In this document: positions 1 through 9,055 of the stretch, piece after piece
Layout: each line of letters starts with the position of its first letter
Numbering within the stretch: the stretch's first letter is position 1
Assembly (NCBI GenBank): GCA_020438795.1
Contig: JAGQTY010000022.1
Location: 1 to 52,514, forward strand
Source: Actinomycetota bacterium
GTDB taxonomy: Bacteria; Actinomycetota; Actinomycetes; S36-B12; GCA-2699445
Reading direction: 5' to 3'
DNA length: 52,514 bases
Position numbers and translations under genes: made by a program
Notes under the pieces: model-generated
What the model was told of the DNA's origin: nothing
What the model saw: the letters and a program-made list of their open reading frames with translations, nothing else
Databases searched by the model: none

Positions 1-1223
1 GGAACGGCCCCAGCGACGGTGTCACACCGAGGCTGGCGGCTCGCTGGAACTGGTCGGGACGCCCAGCGCCGACGTGCTCGATGCGCCAACGGTGATCGGT
101 GCCGAGCAGGTCGTACTTGACCAGGGCACGTTCGTAGGCGTCGAGCACGATGTCGATGGCGATGTCGCCGTTGACGTGGAAGGCCATCTGCCAGCCTGCC
201 GGTGCGAACTTGTCGAGGATCTGATCGAGCTCGATCCGCGTGTAGTTCATGTTCTTCTCGCCGTCCGGCCCGAGCGGGATGCCAGCGTCGGTCACGGTCG
301 AGCAGTTGCAGTAGGGGAAGGACGCGGCGATGTTGCCGACCCAGGGAGAGCCATCGCCCCAGAGCTTGATCCCGGTCTTCTCGACCATGGTCTTCGGGGT
401 CGGCAGGTCCAGCTGTTCGTCGGCATCGTCGGCGAACGACACGTGATACAGCGAGATGCGCAACGGGGAGTCCGGCATCGCCGCGAGTGCCGCATAGCCT
501 TGCTTGGAGGAGGAGTCGTAGGTGTGGTCGGAGGTTGCGGTGATCCCGTTGGTCCCCATCAGCTTGTAGAAGCGGGCCGCACCCAGCAGTGGATGCGTGA
601 CGATCTTCTCCAGCACCACTGGCCACTGGCAGCACGGCGGACAGCTCCTTGGCGCGGCCGTCACTGGTGCCGTCCTCGTTGCGCCCGAAGCTGCCGCCCA
701 CGGGATCGGCCGGCGGCTTCAGGTCGGCCCAGCCCATCATCTTGACCAGGGCGGTGTTGAAGTAGATCTCGTGCCCTGAGTTGTCGATGATCAGGATCGC
801 CCGGTCCGGCAGGATCGCGTCCAGATCCTCACGGGTGAGGTTGGGTGCGCCGTGCAGCATGCGGTCCAGGCCGGTGAGCAGCAGCGGCAGGCCCTTCTCG
901 GTCTTCTCGTCCAGCTCGCCGATGTAGGTCTTGACGTCGTCCCAGGTCGGGTAGCCGACGTAGGGGGCGATCCAATGGGCGGGGAGCTGGGTGACCGTGC
1001 CGCTGATGATGGGGTGGCTGTGCGCGTCGATGAACCCTGGCATCAGCACCGTGTCACCGAGGTCGACGACCTCGGCCCCGGGCGCTGCGGACTCACACTC
1101 GGCCAAGCTGCCCACCGCGGTGATCCGGCCGCTCTCGGTGTCGTAGGCGACGGCCTGTGCCCTCGGCTGCTCCGGATTCATCGTGATGATGGAGTCCGCT
1201 CTCACGATCCGCTGGTCGCCCAT
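1..1223 (-). pseudogene. YtcJ-type amidohydrolase, partial and frameshifted
   Basis: This is a metal-dependent amidohydrolase of the YtcJ/amidohydrolase-3 type and runs off the left edge. The start ATG at 1223 is chosen because the N-terminus (MGDQRIVRADSIITMN) aligns residue by residue with the intact paralogue at 7046-8770 (MADEMILRASTVITMD). The metal-binding HSH of the family is visible in PGFIDAHSHP. The frame is broken. Up to about 630 the protein reads in one frame (ending ELSAVLPVA), and below about 615 it continues in another (LEKIVTHPLLGAARFY, then HVNGDIAIDIVLDAY and HRWRIEHV). The break sits on a tandem CCAGTGG duplication, and deleting one copy restores an uninterrupted reading (AVLPVVLEKIV). 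The change could be a real inactivating mutation, a reversible slip, or an assembly error. The C-terminal end lies outside the window. The substrate is unknown. The gene diverges from the acyl-CoA synthetase gene. Confidence 0.8.
616..629. repeat. Tandem 7-bp duplication causing a frameshift
   Basis: The plus strand reads CCACTGG twice in direct succession (616-622 and 623-629). Seven bases is not a multiple of three, so the second copy shifts the amidohydrolase frame. Removing one copy rejoins the two halves of the protein. Confidence 0.9.
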
Positions 1224-1449
1224 GTGATCCGCCTGTTCGTCTTCGAGTGCAAATGCTGACTCTGGCACGGTATCCACCCGTGGCCACGATCCCGGTCCCG
1301 CATGACCCGGTTGGCCGAGTCCCAAGCCCAGTATTCCTGCCCAGTGGTGAAAAGCGAGCGGTCGCTGCGGTGTTCGGGTGAGATCGCCTCCCTGCTCACG
1401 GCTGCATGTGGTTGAGTGTCGCTAGTCGTCAACGATTGGGGAAGTACAC

Positions 1450-2931
1450 ATGAATCTCGCCGAGAACCTGCTGCGCACCGCTGAGGCCCTTCCGGATAAG
1501 GTCGCCGTCCACCTGGACGACGTCGAGGTGACCTACGCGCAGCTGGCCGAGGGCGCCGCCCGTGTGGCGGGCATGCTGCAGGCGAAGGGTGTGGAGCCGG
1601 GCGACATCGTCGGCATCCAGCTTCCCAACGTGCCGCAGATGCCGATCATCTACTACGGCGCGCTGTGGGCGGGCTGTGCGATCGTGCCGATGAACCCGCT
1701 GTACAAGGCGCGCGAGATCAGCTACGTCCTTGAGGACTCCGACGCCAAGGCGCTGTTCGTCTGGGAGGCGATGTCGGCCGAGGGCAAGGAGGGCGCCGCC
1801 GAGGCAGGTGCGGAGTGTATCGTCGTCGAGCCGATGGGGTTCGTCGCTGAACTCGCCAAGTACGAGCCGGTGCCGTTGGTGGACAGGGACGGTGACGACA
1901 CCGCCGTCGTGCTCTACACCTCCGGCACCACCGGCAAGCCGAAGGGCGCACAGCTGTCGCAGTCCAACATGATCATGAACGCCGAGGTCGGCTGCGAGAT
2001 CATGGACCTCAAGGAAGACGACGTCATCTTCGGCGGGCTGCCGCTGTTCCACGCCTTCGGCCAGACCGCCTGCATGAACGGCGCGATCTACCTCGGCGCC
2101 ACCGTCACGCTGCTGCCACGATTCGAGCCGACCAAGACCCTCGAGATCTTCGAGCGCGACGGCGTGACCGTGATGATGGGTGTGCCGACGATGTACGTGG
2201 CGTTGCTGCACGCGCCCAACAAGGACGACTTCGACACCTCCAAGCTGCGCATCTGCGTCTCGGGTGGTGCGGCGATCCCCGTCGAGGTCATCAAGGGCTT
2301 CGAGGACGCCTACGGCGCCATGATCCTGGAGGGCTACGGCCTGTCCGAGACCAGCCCCATCGCGAGCTTCAACCACTTCGACCGTGAGCGCAAGCCTGGT
2401 TCGGTGGGCCAGCCCATCCGTGGCGTGGAGTTCAAGCTCGTGGACACGGAGTGGAACGAGGTCGGCCGCGGCGAGCCCGGCGAGATCGCCATCAAGGGCC
2501 ACAACGTCATGAAGGGCTACCTCAACAAGCCCGAGGCAACCGCAGAGGCGATGCAGGACGGCTGGTTCCGCACCGGTGACATCGCCAAGGTGGACGACGA
2601 CGGCTACTACTTCATCGTGGACCGGTCCAAGGACATGATCATCCGCGGCGGCTACAACGTCTACCCGCGCGAGATCGAAGAAGTGCTCTACGAGCATCCT
2701 GCCGTGGCCAGCGTCGCCGTACTCGGCGTACCTCACGACGTGCATGGCGAGGAGGTCGCTGCGGTCATCGTCCTCAAGGAGGGTGCCGAGGCAACCGCCG
2801 AGGAACTCCAGGAGTATGCCAAGGAGCGAGTGGCCGCATATAAGTACCCGCGGATCATCAGGATCGTCGACGAGCTGCCACTGGGCCCGACCGGCAAGAT
2901 CCTCAAGCGCGAGATCAAGATCGAGGACTGA
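1450..2931 (+). CDS. Long-chain fatty acyl-CoA synthetase / AMP-dependent ligase
   Basis: This ANL-superfamily ligase is expected to activate a carboxylic acid as acyl-AMP and pass it to CoA. The P-loop-like motif YTSGTTGKPKG lies at residues 156-166. The hinge and adenylate-binding stretch (GWFRTGDIAKVDDDGYY, then DRSKDMIIRGGYNVYPREIE) lies at about 373-415. The catalytic C-terminal lysine is in PTGKILK (about residue 483). At 493 residues it has normal length for a compact FadD-like enzyme. The stop is 27 bases before the PHA synthase start, so the two are probably co-transcribed, and the enzyme may feed acyl-CoA into polyester or lipid storage. Chain-length preference cannot be read from the sequence. 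A 505-residue open frame on the opposite strand is a GC-driven shadow. Confidence 0.93.
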   Translation: MNLAENLLRTAEALPDKVAVHLDDVEVTYAQLAEGAARVAGMLQAKGVEPGDIVGIQLPNVPQMPIIYYGALWAGCAIVPMNPLYKAREISYVLEDSDAKALFVWEAMSAEGKEGAAEAGAECIVVEPMGFVAELAKYEPVPLVDRDGDDTAVVLYTSGTTGKPKGAQLSQSNMIMNAEVGCEIMDLKEDDVIFGGLPLFHAFGQTACMNGAIYLGATVTLLPRFEPTKTLEIFERDGVTVMMGVPTMYVALLHAPNKDDFDTSKLRICVSGGAAIPVEVIKGFEDAYGAMILEGYGLSETSPIASFNHFDRERKPGSVGQPIRGVEFKLVDTEWNEVGRGEPGEIAIKGHNVMKGYLNKPEATAEAMQDGWFRTGDIAKVDDDGYYFIVDRSKDMIIRGGYNVYPREIEEVLYEHPAVASVAVLGVPHDVHGEEVAAVIVLKEGAEATAEELQEYAKERVAAYKYPRIIRIVDELPLGPTGKILKREIKIED

Positions 2932-2958
2932 GGTCAGCAGGACCACGAAGGAGTGACG

Positions 2959-4650
2959 GTGTCAGACGACCAGAATCACACACACGAGGGCGAGCGCCAC
3001 GCAGCACCTCTGGATGACCTGCTGGCCGACGCGGCGGTGGGACCGTGGCGGCGCTTCACGTCGGGCAGCCGGATCCTGGTGAAGGATCTGGTGACCCGGC
3101 CCGGCGAGGTCGCCAAGCACTCCGCGTCCTACGCGGTGGAGCTCAGCAAGATCGCTGTGGGTTCCTCGGATGTCGGCCCCCACCCCAAGGACCGGCGCTT
3201 CACCGACGACGCCTGGCGTGACAACCCGGTGCTCAAGCGGCTCGCGCAGGCATATGTGGCGGGTGCCGCCGAGGCCAACGAGCTGGTTGCCGACTCCGAC
3301 CTGGACTGGGAGGAGCACGAGAAGATGCAGTTCGTGGTCGACAACCTGATCGCGGCAGCTGATCCGAACAACTCCCTGCTGACCAACCCAGCCGCACTGC
3401 GGGCAGCCAAGGACAGCAAGGGCAAGAGCCTGCTGAAGGGCGGGGAGCACTTCGCCAAGGACATGTCGCACTCACCACGGATTCCCACCATGGTGGACAT
3501 GTCCAAGTTCAAGCTCGGCGAGAACCTCGGCATCAGCCCGGGTCAGGTCGTCGCCCGTACGCCGATGTATGAGCTGATCCAGTACCAGCCGTCCACCCCG
3601 GACGTGCAATCGGTGCCGCTGCTGATGGTGCCGCCGATGATCAACCGCTTCTACGTGATGGATCTGGCGCCGGGCCGCAGCCTCATCGAGTACCTGGTGG
3701 GTCAGGGCATGCAGGTGTTCGTGGTCTCCTGGCGCAATCCGTCGGCGGAGCACCGCGACTGGGGCTTCGACCGTTACGGCGAGTCGATCGTGTCCGGCCT
3801 GGAGACGGTCCAGGAGATCTCCGGAAGCGAGAAGGTGAACCTGTTCGGGGCCTGCTCCGGCGGCATCGTCTCGACAATGGTGGCGGCTCACCTGGCCGAG
3901 GTGGGGGCGGAGGACATGCTCAACAGTCTTACCCTCGTGGTGACCGTGCTGGACCAGTCGCACGCCGGGCTGGCCTCGGCGGTGATGAGCAACCGGACCA
4001 AGATGATGGCCAAGGCCTCCTCCGCGCAGCACGGCTACCTGGACGGCCGCACGTTGGCGGAGGTGTTCGCCTGGCTGCGGCCCGGGGACCTTATCTGGAA
4101 CTACTGGGTGAACAACTACCTGATGGGCAACGAACCACCTGCGTTCGACATCCTCGCCTGGAACGCTGATGTGACCCGGATGCCCATGAAGCTGCACCAC
4201 GACTTCCTCGACGCCGGGTTCGAGAACAAGGTCGTGCATCCCGGTGAACAGGACATCCTCGGCACGCCGGTGGACCTGTCCAAGATCACCGTGGACACCT
4301 ACCAGGTCGCCGGGATCGCCGATCATCTGTGCGACTGGAAGTCCTGCTACATCACCCCGCAGCTGCTCGGCGGCAAGTCCAGGTTCGTGCTGTCCAGCAG
4401 CGGTCACATCGCCGCGATCGTCAACCCTCCCGGCAACCGCAAGGCCAAGTACCGGGTCTCCGACGTGAACCCCGAAGGCGCCTCCAACTTCCTGGCCGAG
4501 GCGAGCACCGAGACGGGCACCTGGTGGGGCGACTACGTCGACTGGCTCAAGGAACGCTCCGGGCCGGTGAAGCCAGCACCGGAAACGCTCGGTTCAGACG
4601 CCTTCCCGCCGCTGGAACCTGCACCCGGCCGATACGCGTTCGAGGAGTAG
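2959..4650 (+). CDS. phaC: Class I-like polyhydroxyalkanoate synthase
   Basis: This enzyme polymerises hydroxyacyl-CoA into PHA. It is an alpha/beta hydrolase in which cysteine replaces the lipase serine: the box GACSGG puts the catalytic Cys at about residue 299 (codon 3853-3855). The general-base region is VAGIADHLCDWKSCY, and the catalytic His is in SSSGHIAAIVNPPGN. The long N-terminal region (about 200 residues before the hydrolase core) and total length of 563 residues fit class I/II synthases. I prefer the GTG at 2959 to the GTG at 2953, because AAGGAG at 2948-2953 then sits 5 bases upstream, whereas 2953 lies inside that ribosome-binding site. It follows the acyl-CoA synthetase closely and is separated from the convergent crotonase by a strong hairpin. 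Confidence 0.92.
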   Translation: MSDDQNHTHEGERHAAPLDDLLADAAVGPWRRFTSGSRILVKDLVTRPGEVAKHSASYAVELSKIAVGSSDVGPHPKDRRFTDDAWRDNPVLKRLAQAYVAGAAEANELVADSDLDWEEHEKMQFVVDNLIAAADPNNSLLTNPAALRAAKDSKGKSLLKGGEHFAKDMSHSPRIPTMVDMSKFKLGENLGISPGQVVARTPMYELIQYQPSTPDVQSVPLLMVPPMINRFYVMDLAPGRSLIEYLVGQGMQVFVVSWRNPSAEHRDWGFDRYGESIVSGLETVQEISGSEKVNLFGACSGGIVSTMVAAHLAEVGAEDMLNSLTLVVTVLDQSHAGLASAVMSNRTKMMAKASSAQHGYLDGRTLAEVFAWLRPGDLIWNYWVNNYLMGNEPPAFDILAWNADVTRMPMKLHHDFLDAGFENKVVHPGEQDILGTPVDLSKITVDTYQVAGIADHLCDWKSCYITPQLLGGKSRFVLSSSGHIAAIVNPPGNRKAKYRVSDVNPEGASNFLAEASTETGTWWGDYVDWLKERSGPVKPAPETLGSDAFPPLEPAPGRYAFEE

Positions 4651-4664
4651 TCAGCGCGACGGCG

Positions 4665-4692
4665 GGCTGACCCACGCGAAGGCGGGTCAGCC
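4665..4692. terminator. Bidirectional hairpin between convergent genes
   Basis: GGCTGACCC (4665-4673) and GGGTCAGCC (4684-4692) form a perfect 9-bp stem with a 10-base loop, placed between the PHA synthase stop and the crotonase stop. There is no T-tract, as is common in actinobacterial terminators. Confidence 0.65.
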
Positions 4693-4710
4693 TCTGTCAT
4701 AGCTGCCCTG

Positions 4711-5457
4711 TCAGTGGTGCAGGTGTGCCACCACAGCCCGTACCTGCTCCTGTGCGGCGGCGCTGAACCAGGTGTCCATCATGCCGTCCAGCTGGTCCTC
4801 GCCGCGTGCCTGCATCTCGGCCAGTGCCGGGGCGAGCAGGTCCGCCTTGATGCGGCCGTAGCCATCGCCGGGGCGCACCATTCCATCAGCGGAAGCCGTC
4901 GCGACGGCGAGCAGGTCCTCGGGGGAGACCACCTCGTCGATCAGTCCGATCTCCTGGGCATCGGCCGGGGCGAAGAGCTCGCCACTGAGCATGACTCGAG
5001 CCACGCCCGCGGGAGCCAGCCGCAGCTTGAGCGTCTCCGAGACAATACTCGGCAGCGATACTCCCAGATGTACCTCCGTGAGGCCGATGGTGGCAGCCGT
5101 CTGGGCCATCACCCGGCGGTCACACATCACCGCGATGACGCAGCCGCCGGCGATGGCGTGGCCGTTCACAGCCGCCACCGTGGGCACGGGCAGGGTGAGC
5201 AGCTTCTTGAGCGCAGTGTCGAAGCTCGCCATGAACGCCCGTAGCTCGTCGCGGGAGTAGTCCACCAGCACCGGCAGCGCCAGACCGGCACTGAAGGCGG
5301 CGCCCGAGCCGGTGAGAACCAGCGCTCGGGGCAGGTCGGCCTGCACCTCGGTCATGACTCGGTCCAGTTCGGCCACGAAGGCCGGGCTCACGGCGTTGCC
5401 GTGCCCGTCTGCCATCGTGATCACGGCGATGCCGTCTGGTCTGCGTTCGATCTGCAT
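4711..5457 (-). CDS. Enoyl-CoA hydratase/isomerase (crotonase) family protein
   Basis: This 248-residue crotonase-fold protein has the two family landmarks. The oxyanion-hole segment is AAFSAGLAL, and the second one is AVNGHAIAGGCVIAVMCDRR (about residues 97-116), followed by TEVHLGVSLP. The usual second catalytic Glu of hydratases (E in the GxxP helix region) is not obvious, so isomerase, hydrolase or another crotonase activity is equally possible. The gene starts 30 bases after the exporter stop and is the third gene of a minus-strand operon (amidohydrolase, MFS exporter, crotonase). Its role in fatty acyl-CoA turnover is inferred from family and neighbours. Confidence 0.88.
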   Translation of the reverse strand: MQIERRPDGIAVITMADGHGNAVSPAFVAELDRVMTEVQADLPRALVLTGSGAAFSAGLALPVLVDYSRDELRAFMASFDTALKKLLTLPVPTVAAVNGHAIAGGCVIAVMCDRRVMAQTAATIGLTEVHLGVSLPSIVSETLKLRLAPAGVARVMLSGELFAPADAQEIGLIDEVVSPEDLLAVATASADGMVRPGDGYGRIKADLLAPALAEMQARGEDQLDGMMDTWFSAAAQEQVRAVVAHLHH

Positions 5458-5487
5458 CTTCTCTCCTTGTATCTCCGGTGTCGTCGG

Positions 5488-7038
5488 TCAGCTGATCGCG
5501 TCCTCGGTCTGCGGCCTGGCCGGGGTCAGCTGCTTGCGGTGCCGTCGCAGTGCCAGCCAGGTGAGCACGCCGAGCAGCGCGATGAAGATCGCCGAGATGA
5601 CCATGGTCATGTCGAAACCGTGCGAGTAGGCGCGCTGGGCCTGCTCGATGGCGACGTCGGCGAGATCGCCGGTGGGTTCCTCACCGGAGTAGTACTCCTG
5701 CACCTTGTCGATGCCCCGGCCGACGCGGTTGGCGGGCACGCCCGCGTCGAGCAGCCTGGTGGACATGTCGGGGATGTTGCTGAAGACCTGGATGAGCACG
5801 ACGCTGCCCGACAGCCCCAGGGCGAAGCCGATCTGACCGACTGTGGTCCGGAACGACGTGACCGCCCCGAAGAACCTTGCAGGCGCCACGGCCACGAACA
5901 TGAGCGACTGGGGCACTGCCACCATCACGAGGCCGATGCCGAGGACCAGCGAACCCGGAATGATCCACCAGTACTCGCCGTCCACGGTCGCGACGGCCGA
6001 AGCGAGGAAACCCAGCACCATCAGTGCGTATCCGCCCATGAGCAGCGGCTGCAGCGACTGCGGGCGGGCGCTGAGCATCCGGCCCACCAGCACCGAGACG
6101 ACGATGATCACGATCATGAAGGGCAGTTGCAGCAGCGACACCTGCAGCGTGGAGGACCCGGACACCCACTGCCACCAGTTGCTCGAGGCCAGCTGGAAGA
6201 CCGCCTGCCCGAAGTTCCAGACGATGCCGGCCAGCACCGCAGCCAGGAAGATTCCCTTGAGGAACAGCTTGATCGGGAAGACCGGGGAGGAGACCTTCAG
6301 TTCGATGATCGCGAAGAGCGCGAAACCGAGGATCCCGAGCGCGGTGGGGATCAGGAAGTCCGGCGCGGTGAGTGACTTCGCGGCCTGGCTCACCCCGTAC
6401 AGGAACAGCACGGTTGAGGCGCCGACCGTGATCAGGCCGAGGTAGTCCACCCGGCCCTCCTTGACCCGGGGCATGGGTGGCAGCACATTCATCGTGGGCA
6501 GCAGCAGGAGGAGCACTGCGACAGGAACCAGGAGCAGGGCGGCTCGCCAGCTGACGGTCGCCAGGGCACCACCGAACAGTGTGCCGACGAGCATCACGAC
6601 CAGCATGACTGCGTTCCAGAGCCCCAGGTTCTCGCCGACCTTCTCCTCGGGCGAGACGTAGCGCACGTAGGCGAAGCAGGCAGCTAGGGCTGCCCCGAGC
6701 CCGATCCCGGCCAGTGCCCGACCGATGAGGAACCCGAGGGTGACCGGGGTGCACGCGGCGATGATGTCCCCGACGGCCGCCAGCACCATCGCTGCCACGA
6801 GCAGCCGGCGTCGACCGATCCGATCGGCCACCAGGCCACTGGCCAGTACCGTGGCCGCGAGGGCCAGCGTCGAGATGCTGGCGGCCAACGCGGCCTGCGC
6901 GGGAGTGAAGCTCAGCTCGCGACCGGCCTGCACGAGGATGACATTCACGATGGTCGGGTCGGCCATCTGCAGACCAGCGATGAGCCCAAGGACGTAGACC
7001 GCCGACGTGGGTGCTCTGGTCGCGGTGTCGGTGGTCAT
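5488..7038 (-). CDS. MFS transporter, DHA2 (EmrB/QacA-like) drug:H+ antiporter type
   Basis: This is an inner-membrane exporter of 516 residues. It has many hydrophobic helices, consistent with the 14-segment DHA2 layout. The loop 2-3 signature appears as GLVADRIGRRRLLV and the motif-C-like stretch as GRALAGIGLGAALAA. The start is set at ATG 7038 (MTTDTATRAPTS), 7 bases after the stop of the upstream amidohydrolase. The open frame extends further upstream, but that part has no membrane or family character. A hydrophilic insertion (MSTRLLDAGVPANRVGRGID and onward) near the C-terminus precedes the last helix. The substrate is unknown; linkage to an amidohydrolase and a crotonase suggests an organic acid or amide rather than a classical antibiotic, which is inference. 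Confidence 0.9.
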   Translation of the reverse strand: MTTDTATRAPTSAVYVLGLIAGLQMADPTIVNVILVQAGRELSFTPAQAALAASISTLALAATVLASGLVADRIGRRRLLVAAMVLAAVGDIIAACTPVTLGFLIGRALAGIGLGAALAACFAYVRYVSPEEKVGENLGLWNAVMLVVMLVGTLFGGALATVSWRAALLLVPVAVLLLLLPTMNVLPPMPRVKEGRVDYLGLITVGASTVLFLYGVSQAAKSLTAPDFLIPTALGILGFALFAIIELKVSSPVFPIKLFLKGIFLAAVLAGIVWNFGQAVFQLASSNWWQWVSGSSTLQVSLLQLPFMIVIIVVSVLVGRMLSARPQSLQPLLMGGYALMVLGFLASAVATVDGEYWWIIPGSLVLGIGLVMVAVPQSLMFVAVAPARFFGAVTSFRTTVGQIGFALGLSGSVVLIQVFSNIPDMSTRLLDAGVPANRVGRGIDKVQEYYSGEEPTGDLADVAIEQAQRAYSHGFDMTMVISAIFIALLGVLTWLALRRHRKQLTPARPQTEDAIS

Positions 7039-7045
7039 GCCCGGC

Positions 7046-8770
7046 TCAGCAGTGCAGGTGCTTGACGTGGGCCCGTACGCCCCGGCTGCCGGCCAGCGTC
7101 TCGGCCTCGCTGACGAATGCTGCCAGGTCGCTGCGCCTGCCCGCGATCCAGGTGCCCCTGGTCGTGATCGTGTCTGCCAGCGACTCTGGTGCCACAGTGA
7201 AGGGGTCCGCACTCAGCTCCACAAGGTCGGCAAGCTTCCCGACGGTGATGGACCCGAGTTCGTCATCACGCTTCTGCTGCCAGGCCGCATTGATCGTGTG
7301 CGCAGCCAGGGCCTCCTGCAGCGTGACCGCCTGTTCTGGGCCGTGCAGCTCACCGGAGGCGCTGCGTCTGGTGACTGCGTTCTGGATGTTCAGCCAGGGC
7401 AGCGGGGGGGACAGGTAGCCGTCGTTGTGGAAGGTGGGGCGCAGCCCCCCGTCGAACGCGTCCCGGTAGGGCTGCCACCGCGCTCCGAAACTCGGCTCGA
7501 ACAATACCCCGTCGTACAGGTCGCCCCAGTACAACGACTGGAACGGCGACATGGAGACCGTGATGCCGAGGGTCCCTGCGCGCAGGCACTGTTCCCGGCT
7601 CGGGATGGAGAAGTGTTCGAGCCGCCAGCGATGGTCACTGGCGGTCAACCCAGCACCCTCGAGCGCCTCCTGGTAGCCATCGAGCACGACACCGATGCCG
7701 ACGTCACCGTTGATGTGTGTGGCGATCTGCCAGCCCTCCCCGGCGAAGCGGTTGAGTAGTTCGACGTACTCCTTGGGCGAGTAGTTCAGGGCTGACATTC
7801 CTGGCGCCCGGCCGGTGGGGATGTCGGCGATCTCGGCCTGCGGGCTGTCGAGGTAGGGGGCGCTGACCGCGGCGGTGGCGATGGAGGGGCTGCCGTCCAT
7901 CCAGATCTTGACCCCGGTCTTGCGCAGGAACGGCTCCTGCTCCACCGGGATCTCGGGTGCGGCATGTGCGCCTGTGTCATACGTCGGCTGGTACATCGAG
8001 TAACGGATCGGGCAGTGGGACAGGCCCGCCAGTTCGGACATCAGCGGCATGAACTGCTTCACTCCGGCCATGTCGCCAGCTGCGGTGAATCCGTTGCGGG
8101 CCAGGGTCGCATACCACTGGGCCAGGCTCAGCAGCGGATCGGCGATCGTGGCAGGCGCGAACGCGGTGAGGCCCAGCATGGTGGCGGCGGTTTCGTAGCC
8201 GACCCCGTTGCTGCTCCCATCCGGCAGTCGCCCCCAGCGGGCATCGGGTCGATCTGCGGGAGGTCGTGCCGACTCCCACCCGAACAGCACGGTCGCCTGG
8301 GTGTTGAAGTACAGGGCATGACCGGTGATATCGAAGATGACCACCGCCCGGTCGGGGAAGAACCGGTCCAGGCTGGCTCGCGTCGGCTCCGGACACTGCA
8401 GCAGCAGCCGGTCCAGGCCGTTGAACATCAGCGGCTGGCCCGCAGGATCGCTGCGCTGCAGCTTGACGAAGAGCGCCTCTACGTCGTCCCAGGTGGGGAA
8501 GCCGACGAAGGGTGCGATCCATTGCGTGGGCAGCTGGGTCAGCTGCGCGGCCGGGATCGGATGATCGTGGGGCTGGATGAGGCCGGGCATCAGCACGGTG
8601 TCGCCGAGGTCGGTGACCTCGGCATGCGGATGGCGATGCCGGCAGTCGGCCAGGTCACCCACATCGGTGATGACCCCGCTGCTGGTATCGATGGTGATTG
8701 CTTGCGCACGCGGCAGGGACTCATCCATCGTGATGACGGTGCTGGCACGCAGGATCATCTCGTCAGCCAT
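7046..8770 (-). CDS. YtcJ-type metal-dependent amidohydrolase
   Basis: This is an intact 574-residue amidohydrolase-3 family enzyme, predicted to hydrolyse an amide or related C-N bond at a metal centre. The metal-binding HxH is HDH in PGLIQPHDHP. Later conserved elements are WMDGSPSIATAAVSAPY, THINGDVGIGVVLDGY and HRWRLEHFSIPS. The start ATG at 8770 is preceded by a strong GGAGGGAG ribosome-binding site; an upstream in-frame ATG (MTRIHPP) would place that site inside the coding region. It is a paralogue of the frameshifted gene at 1-1223 and leads an operon with the exporter 7 bases downstream. The 285 bases upstream (8771-9055) hold no gene that I can support. Confidence 0.9.
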   Translation of the reverse strand: MADEMILRASTVITMDESLPRAQAITIDTSSGVITDVGDLADCRHRHPHAEVTDLGDTVLMPGLIQPHDHPIPAAQLTQLPTQWIAPFVGFPTWDDVEALFVKLQRSDPAGQPLMFNGLDRLLLQCPEPTRASLDRFFPDRAVVIFDITGHALYFNTQATVLFGWESARPPADRPDARWGRLPDGSSNGVGYETAATMLGLTAFAPATIADPLLSLAQWYATLARNGFTAAGDMAGVKQFMPLMSELAGLSHCPIRYSMYQPTYDTGAHAAPEIPVEQEPFLRKTGVKIWMDGSPSIATAAVSAPYLDSPQAEIADIPTGRAPGMSALNYSPKEYVELLNRFAGEGWQIATHINGDVGIGVVLDGYQEALEGAGLTASDHRWRLEHFSIPSREQCLRAGTLGITVSMSPFQSLYWGDLYDGVLFEPSFGARWQPYRDAFDGGLRPTFHNDGYLSPPLPWLNIQNAVTRRSASGELHGPEQAVTLQEALAAHTINAAWQQKRDDELGSITVGKLADLVELSADPFTVAPESLADTITTRGTWIAGRRSDLAAFVSEAETLAGSRGVRAHVKHLHC

Positions 8771-9055
8771 TTGACTCCCTCCCTCTGGTGGGTGAATCCG
8801 AGTCACCGGCCACCGTGCCCGCGCAGGCCCAGGCTGTCGGAATACCGTAGTTGTGGCAACCGGACAGGCGTCAGCGGACCGCTGTGCCAGATCGGTGTCG
8901 CTGCCTCACACTTGATGGTCATCCGGATTCGTAGCGATGTCCCCTCGGCGGGCGCGATTGCTGCGAAAGGGTGGTGCAGCTGCCCTTCGCCTCGTTGATC
9001 GCTGGGGCGCCCTGCGGAACCTACCGGCCCGTACAATCGGCGCCAGGCTCGTGGG

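Noticed and set aside
1429..2946. 505-codon open frame antisense to the acyl-CoA synthetase
   Set aside because: High GC keeps the complementary frame open; the product has no motifs, while the plus strand encodes a full ANL ligase.
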